Of a DNA stretch of 39,804 nucleotides, positions 15,582 to 23,449 are shown piece after piece; position 1 is the first letter of the stretch, and every line of letters starts with the position of its first letter. The notes beneath the pieces are model-generated. The model was not told the DNA's origin. It was given only the letters and a program-made list of their open reading frames with translations, and made no database searches. This stretch comes from JAJFVC01 sp039698075 (lineage in GTDB: Bacteria; Planctomycetota; Planctomycetia; Pirellulales; Thermoguttaceae): contig JBDKTJ010000188.1 in assembly GCA_039698075.1 (NCBI GenBank), positions 1 through 39,804 on the forward strand, given 5' to 3'. A program made the position numbers and the translations under genes.

Positions 15582-16706
15582 CTAATACTCGCCTTCGTCG
15601 AGCGTTTTCAGAGGATCATCCGACAATTTTGGAGTGATGGTGGGGTTTAGACTATTGCATTTTGCGCCCCAGGGGGTCATCAACTGTCGAAACACACGGA
15701 TGCTGAGCGTGTCGGACAGAAACTGTTGATGACTGTCGCAGAACGAGACCACGGAACCGCCCTTATGGGCAGACAGCAATTTTTCGGTGATCGGAGAGTT
15801 GGCGTTCTTGAAGTAGCCCCACTCGAAGGCAAGGTCGGCTTCCGCGTAGTTCGTAGTAGTACTTGCGCCATCATGAGTGTACGTGCCGTCCTTGCCATTC
15901 CAACTCGAACTGGTCCAATAGCCCGTGTAACGTTCATAGTTAACATCACCGGGTGTAGCTGTGATAACATTTGGATCTGTAGCGGATCCCGTGCACAATT
16001 GAACGCGCAAATACGGCTGAGTGGTGGTGGCGGTGGTTGGACTTCCCGGGGTTTCCGTCAACAACGATTCGCCAAGCAGCAACGTGGTGGACGCGCCGTC
16101 ATGGTTCGTGAGGTAACCCATATTCACGGTGTTTTTTCTATTGGAGTACTGGTCGAGGCAGACACCGTAGGCCCGATTGTTTAAGCCATTGATACCGCGG
16201 TTGCAGACGTAGGACAACAAGGGAGTGCCGCTTTGAGTTGCACTAGCGGGGTCGCTGGGGCAGACCAGCAACTTCAGATACTTGTAAGCGCTTTCATACG
16301 GTTCGTTAGTGGTTGCGGTAGTGGACCCACCCGCTGGATAGACGCCGGAAACGCCGTTGGCCCAGACGTCGTAGAGATCGTTACGTTCGAGGTAAGGAAA
16401 GAGAGCGACGATCCAGCTCACAGGGTTGGTTTGGGTAGTGGCTCCAGTGGTCGTGCCGCTTCCGATCAGATTGATATAGCCCGGAAAATGGCCGGAGCGG
16501 CCTTCCAAACTGGCCATGGCCAGGGCGAGCTGCCGTTGGTTGTTCATGCAGGTTGCACGGCGTCCCGCTTCACGGGCGGATTGGACGGCCGGGAGCAACA
16601 GTCCGATCAACATGCTGATGATGGTGATGACCACCAACAGCTCGACCAACGTGAAGCCGAACGACGGACGGCGGCGGATGCCTCCGATGAATGAAGAACG
16701 TTTCAT
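15582..16706 (-). CDS. DUF1559 prepilin-like protein (type II secretion pseudopilin-like)
   Basis: A 374-aa inner-membrane/periplasmic protein of the large planctomycete DUF1559 family, whose members carry a type IV prepilin N-terminus but whose roles are mostly unknown. The cleavage/methylation motif GFTLVELLVVITIISMLIG is at about residues 17-35. It is followed by LLLPAVQSAREAGRRATCMNNQRQLALAMA and a Thr/Ser-rich middle section. Near the C-terminus, HKGGSVVSFCDSHQQFLSD corresponds to the family's usual H-x-GG-x-N-x-x-F-x-DG signature but has Ser in place of Gly in DG. Start ATG 16706 has GGGAAG upstream. It diverges from a second prepilin-like gene across a repeat-filled gap. Confidence 0.92.
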   Translation of the reverse strand: MKRSSFIGGIRRRPSFGFTLVELLVVITIISMLIGLLLPAVQSAREAGRRATCMNNQRQLALAMASLEGRSGHFPGYINLIGSGTTTGATTQTNPVSWIVALFPYLERNDLYDVWANGVSGVYPAGGSTTATTNEPYESAYKYLKLLVCPSDPASATQSGTPLLSYVCNRGINGLNNRAYGVCLDQYSNRKNTVNMGYLTNHDGASTTLLLGESLLTETPGSPTTATTTQPYLRVQLCTGSATDPNVITATPGDVNYERYTGYWTSSSWNGKDGTYTHDGASTTTNYAEADLAFEWGYFKNANSPITEKLLSAHKGGSVVSFCDSHQQFLSDTLSIRVFRQLMTPWGAKCNSLNPTITPKLSDDPLKTLDEGEY

Positions 16707-16901
16707 GACAAATCTTCCCTCGTGTATCTGTTCCGACCGACGAATCATGCCTTGCCCCTTTGATTATTGTCCCATAATCCGCCCAAGAAATCCAGAGTTT
16801 TCACCAAGAAATGGAAATCGGCGGAAGAGTCACGAGATCGGCCCCATGTCGCCCGATTTTTCTTGTTGAGGGATGCTGGTGGTGGCCAGTCTGCGGGGGG
16901 G

Positions 16902-17049
16902 GCTCACGCCAAGGCGCAAAGGGAGGCGGAACCAAAGGACTTTTATTTGCGACTTTGCGTGAGCTTTTTTTGAAGGGGTTGAGCCTTTCAAACGCTGGGG
17001 GGCGGCCGGCCAGGCCCTCACCCTAACCCTCTCCCAAAGGGCGAGGGGA
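16902..17049. repeat. Composite repeat, copy 1 (hairpin plus CCCTCACCCTAACCC palindrome)
   Basis: The unit starts with GCTCACGCCAAGGCGCAAAG (16902-16921), which pairs with CTTTGCGTGAGC (16953-16964) and is followed by seven T. It continues through GAGCCTTTCAAACGCTGGGG and ends in CCCTCACCCTAACCC with the hairpin CCCTCTCCC-AAA-GGGCGAGGG (17027-17047). The same order of parts recurs at 18123-18262. The remainder of the 495-nt gap between the two prepilin-like genes (16707-17201) shows no gene. Confidence 0.7.
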
Positions 17050-17201
17050 CAAAGTTTGCCCGCCCGCCTCTGCCGTAGGGCGATGGGATGTAGACCTGCT
17101 TTCGCGCTTTCCACTGGCATTTTCTTGCGGATTCTGGAACAATAGAACGTAGAGGGCGTCGGGCTTTCTTGGAACAAGAGCAGCCAGTGGGAGTTTTGGC
17201 G

Positions 17202-18119
17202 ATGCGGCATTTTCTTTCGGATCGTTGGTCGTCGAGTTTGAGTCGTCCCCCCAAAAAGGCGGCTTCTGCGGGCTTCACGTTGGTCGAGATGTTGGCCGTG
17301 GTGGTCATCATCAGCATGTTGGCGGCGCTGATGCTTCCGGCCCTGGTCGGCGCGCGGGCCCGTGCGCGGATCGCCCAATGCTGCCACAACCAAAGCGAAT
17401 TGGGCAAGGCGATTTTGCAGTACGAAGTCGCCAAGAACAAATTGCCCGGCTACGCGAATCATATTACGACGGGAACAAGTTCCACTAGTGCTGTTGGTTA
17501 CACAGTCAGTTGGGTGCCGGTGTTGTTTCCTTATATGGGGCGGATGGATTTGTGGGAAGGCGACAGTGCAAGTGGAGTTGTTGGTTGGCGGCGAGTTGGG
17601 GTTGGTGTTAGCACAAGTAAGCCCATGGCGGTGGCGAAGATACCGTTGTTGGTCTGTCCAGACGATGAACAGGAAGCCGACTATCCGTTGTCTTACGTTG
17701 TTAGCGTTGGAACGGCTACGGATGATCCTACAAGCGGTTTAGAAACGCAAACCAATTTGTTTCGCAATTTGAGTCTGTTCTCTCAGAAGGCGATTACCTT
17801 ATCCAGCGTGAAATCACCTTCGCGGAGACCGATGCTTTCGGAACGAGCATTTCCTTTGGGTGGCGTCAAAGCGAATCGTGATTGGACTTTCCGTGGAACT
17901 CAGAGTGAACCCATGGTTGCGAGTCTTGGTTTTCGTTGGCCAATGTTGGCGGCGACGGCTGGAACCACGTCGGTGAGTGGGCCGTTTATTGAAGCCGTGC
18001 CGAACAATCATCCGATCCATGCGGGGATCGTCAACATTACGTTTTGCGACGGGCATACCGAGTCGGTCTCGCTCGATACGATGTGCGACGCCTTCGATTA
18101 TGCGCCGATTACGCAATAA
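17202..18119 (+). CDS. Prepilin-like protein (DUF1559-related)
   Basis: A 305-aa protein with a prepilin N-terminus: AGFTLVEMLAVVVIISMLAALMLPAL at about residues 23-48, with the expected Glu five residues after the cleavage Gly. The following region (ARARIAQCCHNQSELGKAIL) parallels the start of DUF1559 proteins. The C-terminal GIVNITFCDGHTESVSLDTM matches the family's closing F-x-DG motif. I chose ATG 17202 with GGGAG at 17189-17193; a TTG at 17169 is possible. The middle of the gene is visibly richer in T than its neighbours. It is bracketed by two direct copies of a composite repeat, which may indicate mobilisation or duplication. Its cargo or partner is unknown. Confidence 0.85.
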   Translation: MRHFLSDRWSSSLSRPPKKAASAGFTLVEMLAVVVIISMLAALMLPALVGARARARIAQCCHNQSELGKAILQYEVAKNKLPGYANHITTGTSSTSAVGYTVSWVPVLFPYMGRMDLWEGDSASGVVGWRRVGVGVSTSKPMAVAKIPLLVCPDDEQEADYPLSYVVSVGTATDDPTSGLETQTNLFRNLSLFSQKAITLSSVKSPSRRPMLSERAFPLGGVKANRDWTFRGTQSEPMVASLGFRWPMLAATAGTTSVSGPFIEAVPNNHPIHAGIVNITFCDGHTESVSLDTMCDAFDYAPITQ

Positions 18120-18122
18120 GAA

Positions 18123-18262
18123 GGCTCACGCCAAGGCGCGAAGGCGCAAAGAGATGAAGGACGGGAAAGTTTTTCTTTGCGCCCTCGCGCCTTCGCGTGA
18201 TCTTTGGAATGCGTCGAGCCATCAAAACGCTGTGGGGCGTCTGGCTATGCCCTCATCCTAAC
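18123..18262. repeat. Composite repeat, copy 2
   Basis: Starting four bases after the prepilin-like stop codon, GCTCACGCCAAGGCGCGAAGG pairs with TTTGCGCCCTCGCGCCTTCGCGTGA (to 18200). It is followed by GAGCCATCAAAACGCTGTGG and GCCCTCATCCTAACCCC, the same order as at 16902-17030. The final hairpin half is missing because a longer inverted-repeat element begins here. Confidence 0.65.
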
Positions 18263-18650
18263 CCCAATACCGTTCAAATAGGCTTAAATCATTTGTCAGC
18301 AACGTGTTATTCCACGATGAAATTCGGAGGGGCGTTTACGCCCCTTTTCCGGCGAAGCCGGTATTCGGCCCGGCGTTTACGCCGGGTTCAATGCAACAAT
18401 CGAATTGGTTATTTGCCCATAGATGTGTAGTGTCAGCCGCGTTTATGCGGCTCCTGCCTTGGCGGGAGCCTGGTGAACCGGGCTGACAAAACCAATAAAT
18501 TGCCACTTGCTCACCCGGCGTAAACGCCGGGCCAAATACCGCCTACGGCGGAAAGCCCTATGAATCGGGCAGCGTTCAGCCACGCCATAACTCCATCGTA
18601 ATTAAGTGCTCGTGACTAATTGAACGGTATTGAAGCCAGGGTGAGGGCCG
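18246..18650. repeat. About 400-bp nested inverted repeat, MITE-like
   Basis: The outer arms read GGCTATGCCCTCATCCTAA through CAATACCGTTCAA on the left (18264-18276 core), with the complement TTGAACGGTATTG near 18620-18632 and GGGTGAGGGC beyond it. The inner arms at 18346-18410 and 18490-18561 are complementary over about 65 bp with few mismatches. Smaller palindromes are nested inside: GGGGCGTTTACGCCCC (18329-18344), CCCGGCGTTTACGCCGGG (18369-18386), AGCCGCGTTTATGCGGCT (18435-18452) and CCCGGCGTAAACGCCGGG (18514-18531). No transposase gene is present. Confidence 0.6.
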
Positions 18651-18692
18651 TGGGGCGAGGAAGACTCGGCTATTCACGTTGTGACCTATGCC

Positions 18693-18730
18693 GCCCTCAC
18701 CCCCGCCCCCTCTCCCAAAGGGCGAGGGGA
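18693..18730. repeat. CCCTCACCC...GGGCGAGGGG palindromic repeat, further copy
   Basis: Another copy of the repeat seen at 17015-17049 and inside miaB, again with CTCTCCC-AAA-GGGCGAG forming the hairpin. It lies just before the 3' end of the PadR-like gene. The rest of 18120-18784 contains only repeats and no supportable gene. Confidence 0.7.
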
Positions 18731-18784
18731 GACATTTCAAAACACGTTCTGAGGGCGGTTGAGCAAGTTTTTTGTAGGGTGCGT

Positions 18785-19234
18785 TCAATCGTCCGCATTG
18801 CGTCCGTGCAGCCGGTCGATCCATTCTTGAAACAGCTCGCGAACGCATTTTCGGGCCCTTTCGTCCAAAATCTTGCGGCGTTCCGCACGCGGCAGGTGGG
18901 CCAACTCGCCCGCCTCGGTCACGATCGGCGTCAAACGCTTGGGCGGACCTTCGCACGCCGTATAAAACTCGCGCACGCGACGCCACACCGCCACGCCCAA
19001 ATCGGTCACTTCAAACCGACGCGGCAACACCTCGCGGTAGCCGTTGGGCCCCGACTCGCTCTCGGCCTGCAGATAGCCGGCGTTTTCCATGCGGTGCATC
19101 AATCGGGTGAACGACGGCCGACTGATCGGCGCGCCGGCCGCACCCAAACGACGCCGCAACTGCCCACCGGTTTGACGGCCCGCGAACAGCAATTGCACCA
19201 CCAGAAACTGAAGCCCCGACATCTCCGGCAACAT
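18785..19234 (-). CDS. PadR/MarR-type winged-helix transcriptional regulator
   Basis: A 149-aa DNA-binding protein. The N-terminal half has a winged-helix pattern: LQFLVVQLLFAGRQTGGQLRRRL, then the recognition-helix region PISRPSFTRLMHRMENAGYLQAE, then the wing and RRFEVTDLGVAVWRRVREFY, which ends as in PadR proteins. The C-terminal part (RLTPIVTEAGELAHLPRAERRKILDERARKCVRELF) is helical and probably mediates dimerisation. ATG 19234 is the most upstream ATG of the frame. The gene is divergent from the DEAD-box helicase across about 500 nt that contain a repeated CGTGACAATT motif, a plausible own operator. The target and ligand are unknown. Confidence 0.75.
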   Translation of the reverse strand: MLPEMSGLQFLVVQLLFAGRQTGGQLRRRLGAAGAPISRPSFTRLMHRMENAGYLQAESESGPNGYREVLPRRFEVTDLGVAVWRRVREFYTACEGPPKRLTPIVTEAGELAHLPRAERRKILDERARKCVRELFQEWIDRLHGRNADD

Positions 19235-19332
19235 GCCGCCAAGATAGCCGCGCCGACGGCGAAAGTCACGGCAGTTTTTTGACCACCCCGGGGCGTTACG
19301 CGCCGGTTGTCCTCGCGCACCCGGGGGCGCGC

Positions 19333-19379
19333 CACGACAATCGGACCGGTGCGCCGTGACAATTGCCCTCGTGACAATT
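19333..19379. promoter_or_regulatory. Possible operator: repeated CGTGACAATT
   Basis: CGTGACAATT occurs at 19355-19364 and 19370-19379, a 15-bp period, and a related CACGACAATC is at 19333-19342. The repeats lie 100-145 bp upstream of the PadR-like start in the divergent region it shares with the helicase gene. Confidence 0.4.
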
Positions 19380-19766
19380 CTACTTACGTCACAAATCTTG
19401 TTAACACAAAACAGCGTAACCCATTGCCAAGACAGACTTTATTGTTCAAACGTTACACTGAGAAATTCGTCGTAACTTAATTCCGCTGAATTTTGCCCCT
19501 TTGACCCTAATATTTTAACGACGCGAAGATGTACGTAACCTATTTCTTCACAATAGGTTGCATCCACGGAAACCGTCCCGATAGCCGATGTTTTCTGGAA
19601 AAACCCCTCGTCCAGGCGGTTCGTGTGCGTGCGTCATTCTATCGCGTCAAACCGCTTGTTTCTAGGCATTTTCTTGGCCGCGTCCGTTTTTTTGGACGAA
19701 TTGCGTCGGGCCAAAGGCGGGGCAACAATTGGTTTCTGCGTCGAATCTTGGGCCCCCCCGTCCCGA
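19380..19766. other. AT-rich gene-free region upstream of the helicase, with a hairpin
   Basis: Composition drops sharply from the GC-rich surroundings, especially at 19375-19560. A perfect 8-bp stem AACCTATT (19537-19544)/AATAGGTT (19552-19559) has a 7-nt loop and no U-tract. A possible promoter, TTGACG at 19792-19797 with GACAAT at 19815-19820 (17-bp spacer), lies just inside the longest helicase frame. I see no gene in this stretch. Long structured leaders are common for cold-induced helicases in other bacteria, so a leader role is possible but only inferred. Confidence 0.4.
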
Positions 19767-21209
19767 ATGCCCTCTTCCCGTCCAACAGAGATTGACGCAT
19801 CAAGCCATAAACTCGACAATAATGATCGTGGCATTTTGTTGCCGTTTTTTTGGTTTTCCGTTATTTCCATTTCCCCACAGCAGTCGATCTTGTCCCCTCG
19901 CAAACCCACTTCGTCTCCTGCCCCTAAGAAATCCGATTCTCCGCCCACCTCCCAATCGCCGGCGCCCGCTGGGTTTTTGGCCATGGGACTCTCAAAAGTC
20001 ATGCTCGCCTCGTTGAAAGAGGCTGAGTACCTGGAGCCGACGCCGATCCAGGCCGGCGTGATCCCCAAGGCGTTGCAAGGCATCGACCTGATGGGCCAAG
20101 CGCAGACCGGCACGGGCAAGACCGCCGCCTTCTGCATCCCGATCCTCGAACGTATTCAGTCGAAATCGCAGTCGTCGCAAATCCAGGCCATGATCCTCGT
20201 GCCCACGCGAGAGCTGGCGGTCCAGGTCCGCGACGAATGCAAAAAGCTGTCGGCCGGGCGCGACATCCGCGTCGTCGGCGTCTTCGGCGGCAAACCGATC
20301 CGCCGCCAGGTCGAACATCTGCGTCACGGCGCCGAGATCGTCGTCGGAACGCCGGGCCGGGTGTTGGACCTCCTCGGACGCGGTGCGTTGCTGTTGAGCG
20401 AGCTTCAGACCATCGTGCTCGACGAGGCCGATCGGATGCTCGACATCGGATTCCGGCCCGACATCGAAAAGATCTTGCGTCGCTGTCCGCAGTCGCGGCA
20501 GACGCTTCTGTTGAGCGCGACGATTCCGCCGACCGTCAAACGGCTGGCTGAGCGTTACATGCGCGAGCCCGAAATGGTCGACTTTTCGACCAAGGATCTG
20601 GCCGTCGAAACGATCGAACAGTTCTATTTCACGGTCGATCCGGAGCGGAAGTTCGAGTTGCTCGTAAAACTGTTGGAACGCGAGAATCCTCGCCAGGCGA
20701 TCGTGTTTTGCCGCACCAAACGAGGAACCGACAAGGTGGGCCGCCGTCTGACGGCAACCGTCAAGGGCGTCGACGCGATCCACGGCGATCTGTCCCAATC
20801 GATCCGCGACCGCGTGATGCAGCGTTTCCGCGACGGCAAGACGAAGGTGCTGGTGGCCACCGACGTCGTCGGCCGCGGCATCGATGTGAGCACCATCTCG
20901 CACATCGTCAACTATGACGTGCCGCAGTTCTGCGACGATTACGTGCATCGCGTCGGCCGCACCGGTCGGATGGGCCGCGAAGGCGTCGCCTTTACGTTCG
21001 TCTCGCCCGAGGAAGGCAACGAGCTGACCCGAATCGAAATGCGGATCAATCGCCTGCTGAAACGCGACGAACTCGCCGGATTCGTGGCTTTGGAAAAACC
21101 GCAAGCCACCGAAGACCTGGACGCCGAAACGGACGAGATGTCGGCCGAGCCGAGCGCGCCAAAACCCGTGTTCGGTCGGCGAACCCATCGCCTTCGCCGG
21201 GCGCTTTAG
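19767..21209 (+). CDS. DEAD-box ATP-dependent RNA helicase
   Basis: Unwinds RNA structure, probably in ribosome assembly or mRNA decay. All superfamily-2 motifs are present: Q-motif EPTPIQ, AQTGTGKT (motif I), PTRELA (Ia), TPGR (Ib), DEAD within VLDEADRML (II), SAT (III), IVFCRTKRGTD (IV), ATDVVGRGID (V) and HRVGRTGRMGR (VI). The C-terminal extension after about base 21000 is short. The start is undecided. The homologous region begins near 19960; ATG 19767, TTG 19890 and ATG 19983 are candidates, and a possible promoter at 19792-19820 would rule out the first. The segment before 19960 is Pro/Ser-rich and includes a hydrophobic stretch unusual for this family. Confidence 0.9.
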   Translation: MPSSRPTEIDASSHKLDNNDRGILLPFFWFSVISISPQQSILSPRKPTSSPAPKKSDSPPTSQSPAPAGFLAMGLSKVMLASLKEAEYLEPTPIQAGVIPKALQGIDLMGQAQTGTGKTAAFCIPILERIQSKSQSSQIQAMILVPTRELAVQVRDECKKLSAGRDIRVVGVFGGKPIRRQVEHLRHGAEIVVGTPGRVLDLLGRGALLLSELQTIVLDEADRMLDIGFRPDIEKILRRCPQSRQTLLLSATIPPTVKRLAERYMREPEMVDFSTKDLAVETIEQFYFTVDPERKFELLVKLLERENPRQAIVFCRTKRGTDKVGRRLTATVKGVDAIHGDLSQSIRDRVMQRFRDGKTKVLVATDVVGRGIDVSTISHIVNYDVPQFCDDYVHRVGRTGRMGREGVAFTFVSPEEGNELTRIEMRINRLLKRDELAGFVALEKPQATEDLDAETDEMSAEPSAPKPVFGRRTHRLRRAL

Positions 21210-21289
21210 ACGCCTCTTGCTTGAGCAGGGCGGGTCGCGATGGCGAGGCCATGCCGTCGTTCTTGCGTGAAAACAACGACCGCCGCCGG

Positions 21290-23065
21290 CTATTGCACCA
21301 GCCGCAGCTTCGGCCTGGTGATGATCGTTTCGAAGATCTTCTTCAACGTCGCTTCGTGCGAGGCGGGATCGGTGCTGCTGAAGCTATTGCCGTTCTTGTC
21401 GGCGGTCACCGACATCAGGGCCATCTTGTCCATGAAATCGGTGGCGACGTCCAAGCCGAGGCCGACCGGATAAAGATACCAGTTTTTGCCCTGCATGATC
21501 GACGCCTCCATGAGCGACGCCTGCTTGCAATAATCGGTCTCGGTGCTGCAATTCGCAATCCAGTAGTCGCTCGGATTGGCGCCCTTGTAGTTGTTGATGG
21601 TGGTTGAGGAACTCTGCCGAAGATTCGGCGCACCGTCGGTCAGCAGCACGACGATCTTGTTGACGTGCTCGCGTCCCTTTCCGCCTTGGCTCTGCGGCTT
21701 GATGTGGTTGTAGGCCGCGACCAAGCCGCCCTCGGTGCAGGTGCAAGCCGGCCCGCTGCCGCACGCCTGCATCGTAGTGGCGATCGCCATCGTGCCGCTG
21801 TAGTCGACCGTCAGCGGCTGAGTGACGAGGATGGTGCTCGTGCTGTTCTTGTCAAACGTGACAATCGAAACCCAGTCTTTCTGGTTCGGGTCGGAAATGT
21901 TCGAGTTGCGGTCCTTGACCACCTGAAGCGCGGCGATCATTGCGCGCCGCGCCGCGTGGGTCGGCTGTTCTTGCGGCGGGAAATTGAACGTGCCGCCGTC
22001 GGTCGGCTCCGAATGGTACGGGCAAAGCGCATTGTTGACCGACATCGGGGTTGTGTTCACATTGTCCGGCTCGCCGTCCCGCCCGTTATACATCATGAAT
22101 TGCACATACGAGGCGTATCCCAGCCGCGTGTAAAAGTTCGTGCTGCCTTCCGAGGCGGAATCCGGGTCGTCGATGTAGCTTTTCCAGTAATTGTACGAGT
22201 TCGAGTTGGTGCTGTTGGGCTTCGGCGTCGCGGCCGGCATCAGTTGCTGCCCGATTTGAACGTCCATGACCCACGCATACGCCCGCCGCGTCCGCGTCGC
22301 ATCGCTCAAAACCGTCCTGCCGTCCGAATCGTAATACCTGCTGTTTTTGTAGGTGCCGGTGAAGTAGATGGTGTTCTTGTAGGTCGTGCTCGTTAGCGCC
22401 GACTTCAGCGGTGTGAGCCAGTTGCTGCCCGAGGTTTGTTTGGTCAGCGGATATCCGGCATACTGCGACGTGCCCGGATACGCGCCAAACCCAAAATCAC
22501 TGTAGACCTTCTGAATCAAGGCCTGGGCGGCCGAGCTGTCGGCCCGATCGGGACGCGTATCGTAATTCATTGACGCCGACAGATCCACCACGAAGCAAAT
22601 GTCGCGCGGATTGACCGTCGCAATCGCCGTGGCGCTCTGATCCACCGACGTGAGTCCAAAGATTCGCGCAAAGAACAGCGGCGTGGCTCCGCCGTTGTTC
22701 GCATTAGTCCGCACCGTCACCCGCACGGCGTTGGCCGCCGAATTGGACGCTGCAAACGTATACGTGCCGGCGTCCCACACGCCGTATTCGATGTCGGAGG
22801 AGCTCAGCACAGGCTGGCCCGACATATTCGCCGAAGCCATCGCCTTCGCCTCCGCTTCCATCTCCGCACGAGGCAGGTTAATCGTCGCCGCGCCGGCCAA
22901 TGCCGCAGAGTCGGCTGCGGCCTGAAGCCGCGTACGCGTCAACGCCAAATAGCCGACATCGACGACAAACGCCACCATGCCCAACGCGACGACCAGAAAC
23001 ACCATGGCCAGCACCGCAATCGCACCGCGGCGTGTTGATTCTTTTGTTTTTCGGTTCCCTGCCAT
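21290..23065 (-). CDS. TadG-like pilus-assembly/VWA-domain protein
   Basis: A 591-aa envelope protein. The N-terminus is of the TadE/G-like type (PF13400): RRGAIAVLAMVFLVVALGMVAFVVDVGYLAL forms the membrane anchor, followed by TRLQAAADSAALAGA. A von Willebrand A domain follows with a MIDAS motif DLSAS in CFVVDLSASMN and the later metal-site segment VVLLTDGAPN. About 240 residues lie between these, containing an Asn/Ser/Tyr-rich insertion (PNSTNSNSYNYWKSY) that makes the domain much longer than a plain VWA. Start ATG 23065 opens the typical basic N-terminus MAGNRKTKESTRRG; upstream codons look non-coding. No other tad genes are nearby, so a stand-alone surface or adhesion role is as likely as pilus assembly. 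Confidence 0.85.
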   Translation of the reverse strand: MAGNRKTKESTRRGAIAVLAMVFLVVALGMVAFVVDVGYLALTRTRLQAAADSAALAGAATINLPRAEMEAEAKAMASANMSGQPVLSSSDIEYGVWDAGTYTFAASNSAANAVRVTVRTNANNGGATPLFFARIFGLTSVDQSATAIATVNPRDICFVVDLSASMNYDTRPDRADSSAAQALIQKVYSDFGFGAYPGTSQYAGYPLTKQTSGSNWLTPLKSALTSTTYKNTIYFTGTYKNSRYYDSDGRTVLSDATRTRRAYAWVMDVQIGQQLMPAATPKPNSTNSNSYNYWKSYIDDPDSASEGSTNFYTRLGYASYVQFMMYNGRDGEPDNVNTTPMSVNNALCPYHSEPTDGGTFNFPPQEQPTHAARRAMIAALQVVKDRNSNISDPNQKDWVSIVTFDKNSTSTILVTQPLTVDYSGTMAIATTMQACGSGPACTCTEGGLVAAYNHIKPQSQGGKGREHVNKIVVLLTDGAPNLRQSSSTTINNYKGANPSDYWIANCSTETDYCKQASLMEASIMQGKNWYLYPVGLGLDVATDFMDKMALMSVTADKNGNSFSSTDPASHEATLKKIFETIITRPKLRLVQ

Positions 23066-23125
23066 GACACACCCGCCTTGCTTGCCCGTCGAGAAGCAAA
23101 GAAAAACCCACAACCGCGCGAGGGA

Positions 23126-23149
23126 GGCTGTCACAACGTTGAGACAGCC
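23126..23149. promoter_or_regulatory. 24-bp palindrome upstream of the TadG-like gene
   Basis: GGCTGTC (23126-23132) and GACAGCC (23143-23149) flank a perfect CAACGTTG core with one mismatched pair. It lies 60 bp upstream of the TadG-like start in the divergent gap to the histidine kinase gene. It is symmetrical enough for a dimeric repressor or activator site. The rest of 23066-23449 shows no gene. Confidence 0.45.
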
Positions 23150-23394
23150 AACAGTCTCCCAATTTCCCCTATATTATTCCTAGGTCGCAAAATCGCCCCG
23201 GTCAATCAAAACAGCCGGTTTTTCCGTCTCGCCGACGCCGCCGAAAACCAAAAGCGACAAAATCCAGGAACCCAAGCGTTTTTCCGTTTCTCCCTCTGGT
23301 TTTCAAACACATCGCCATGGAATAGGGAGGTTGAAATTGACGAATACGACGATCCCCCCGTCTAATTGCGGTACTTTTAAACTGGGGGGATGAA

Positions 23395-23423
23395 TTGCGA
23401 CCTGCGTTAACCTTTGGTACAGT
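23395..23423 (+). promoter_or_regulatory. Likely promoter of the histidine kinase operon
   Basis: TTGCGA (23395-23400) is separated by 17 bp from TACAGT (23418-23423). A transcript starting near 23430 would leave a leader of only about 20 nt before ATG 23450. Confidence 0.45.
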
Positions 23424-23449
23424 GAAGTTACGCACCCTGGGTGGGTATC

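Noticed and set aside
16902..18730. CRISPR array
   Set aside because: The repeats are palindromic, differ in type and length and have no regular spacers; no cas genes are present.
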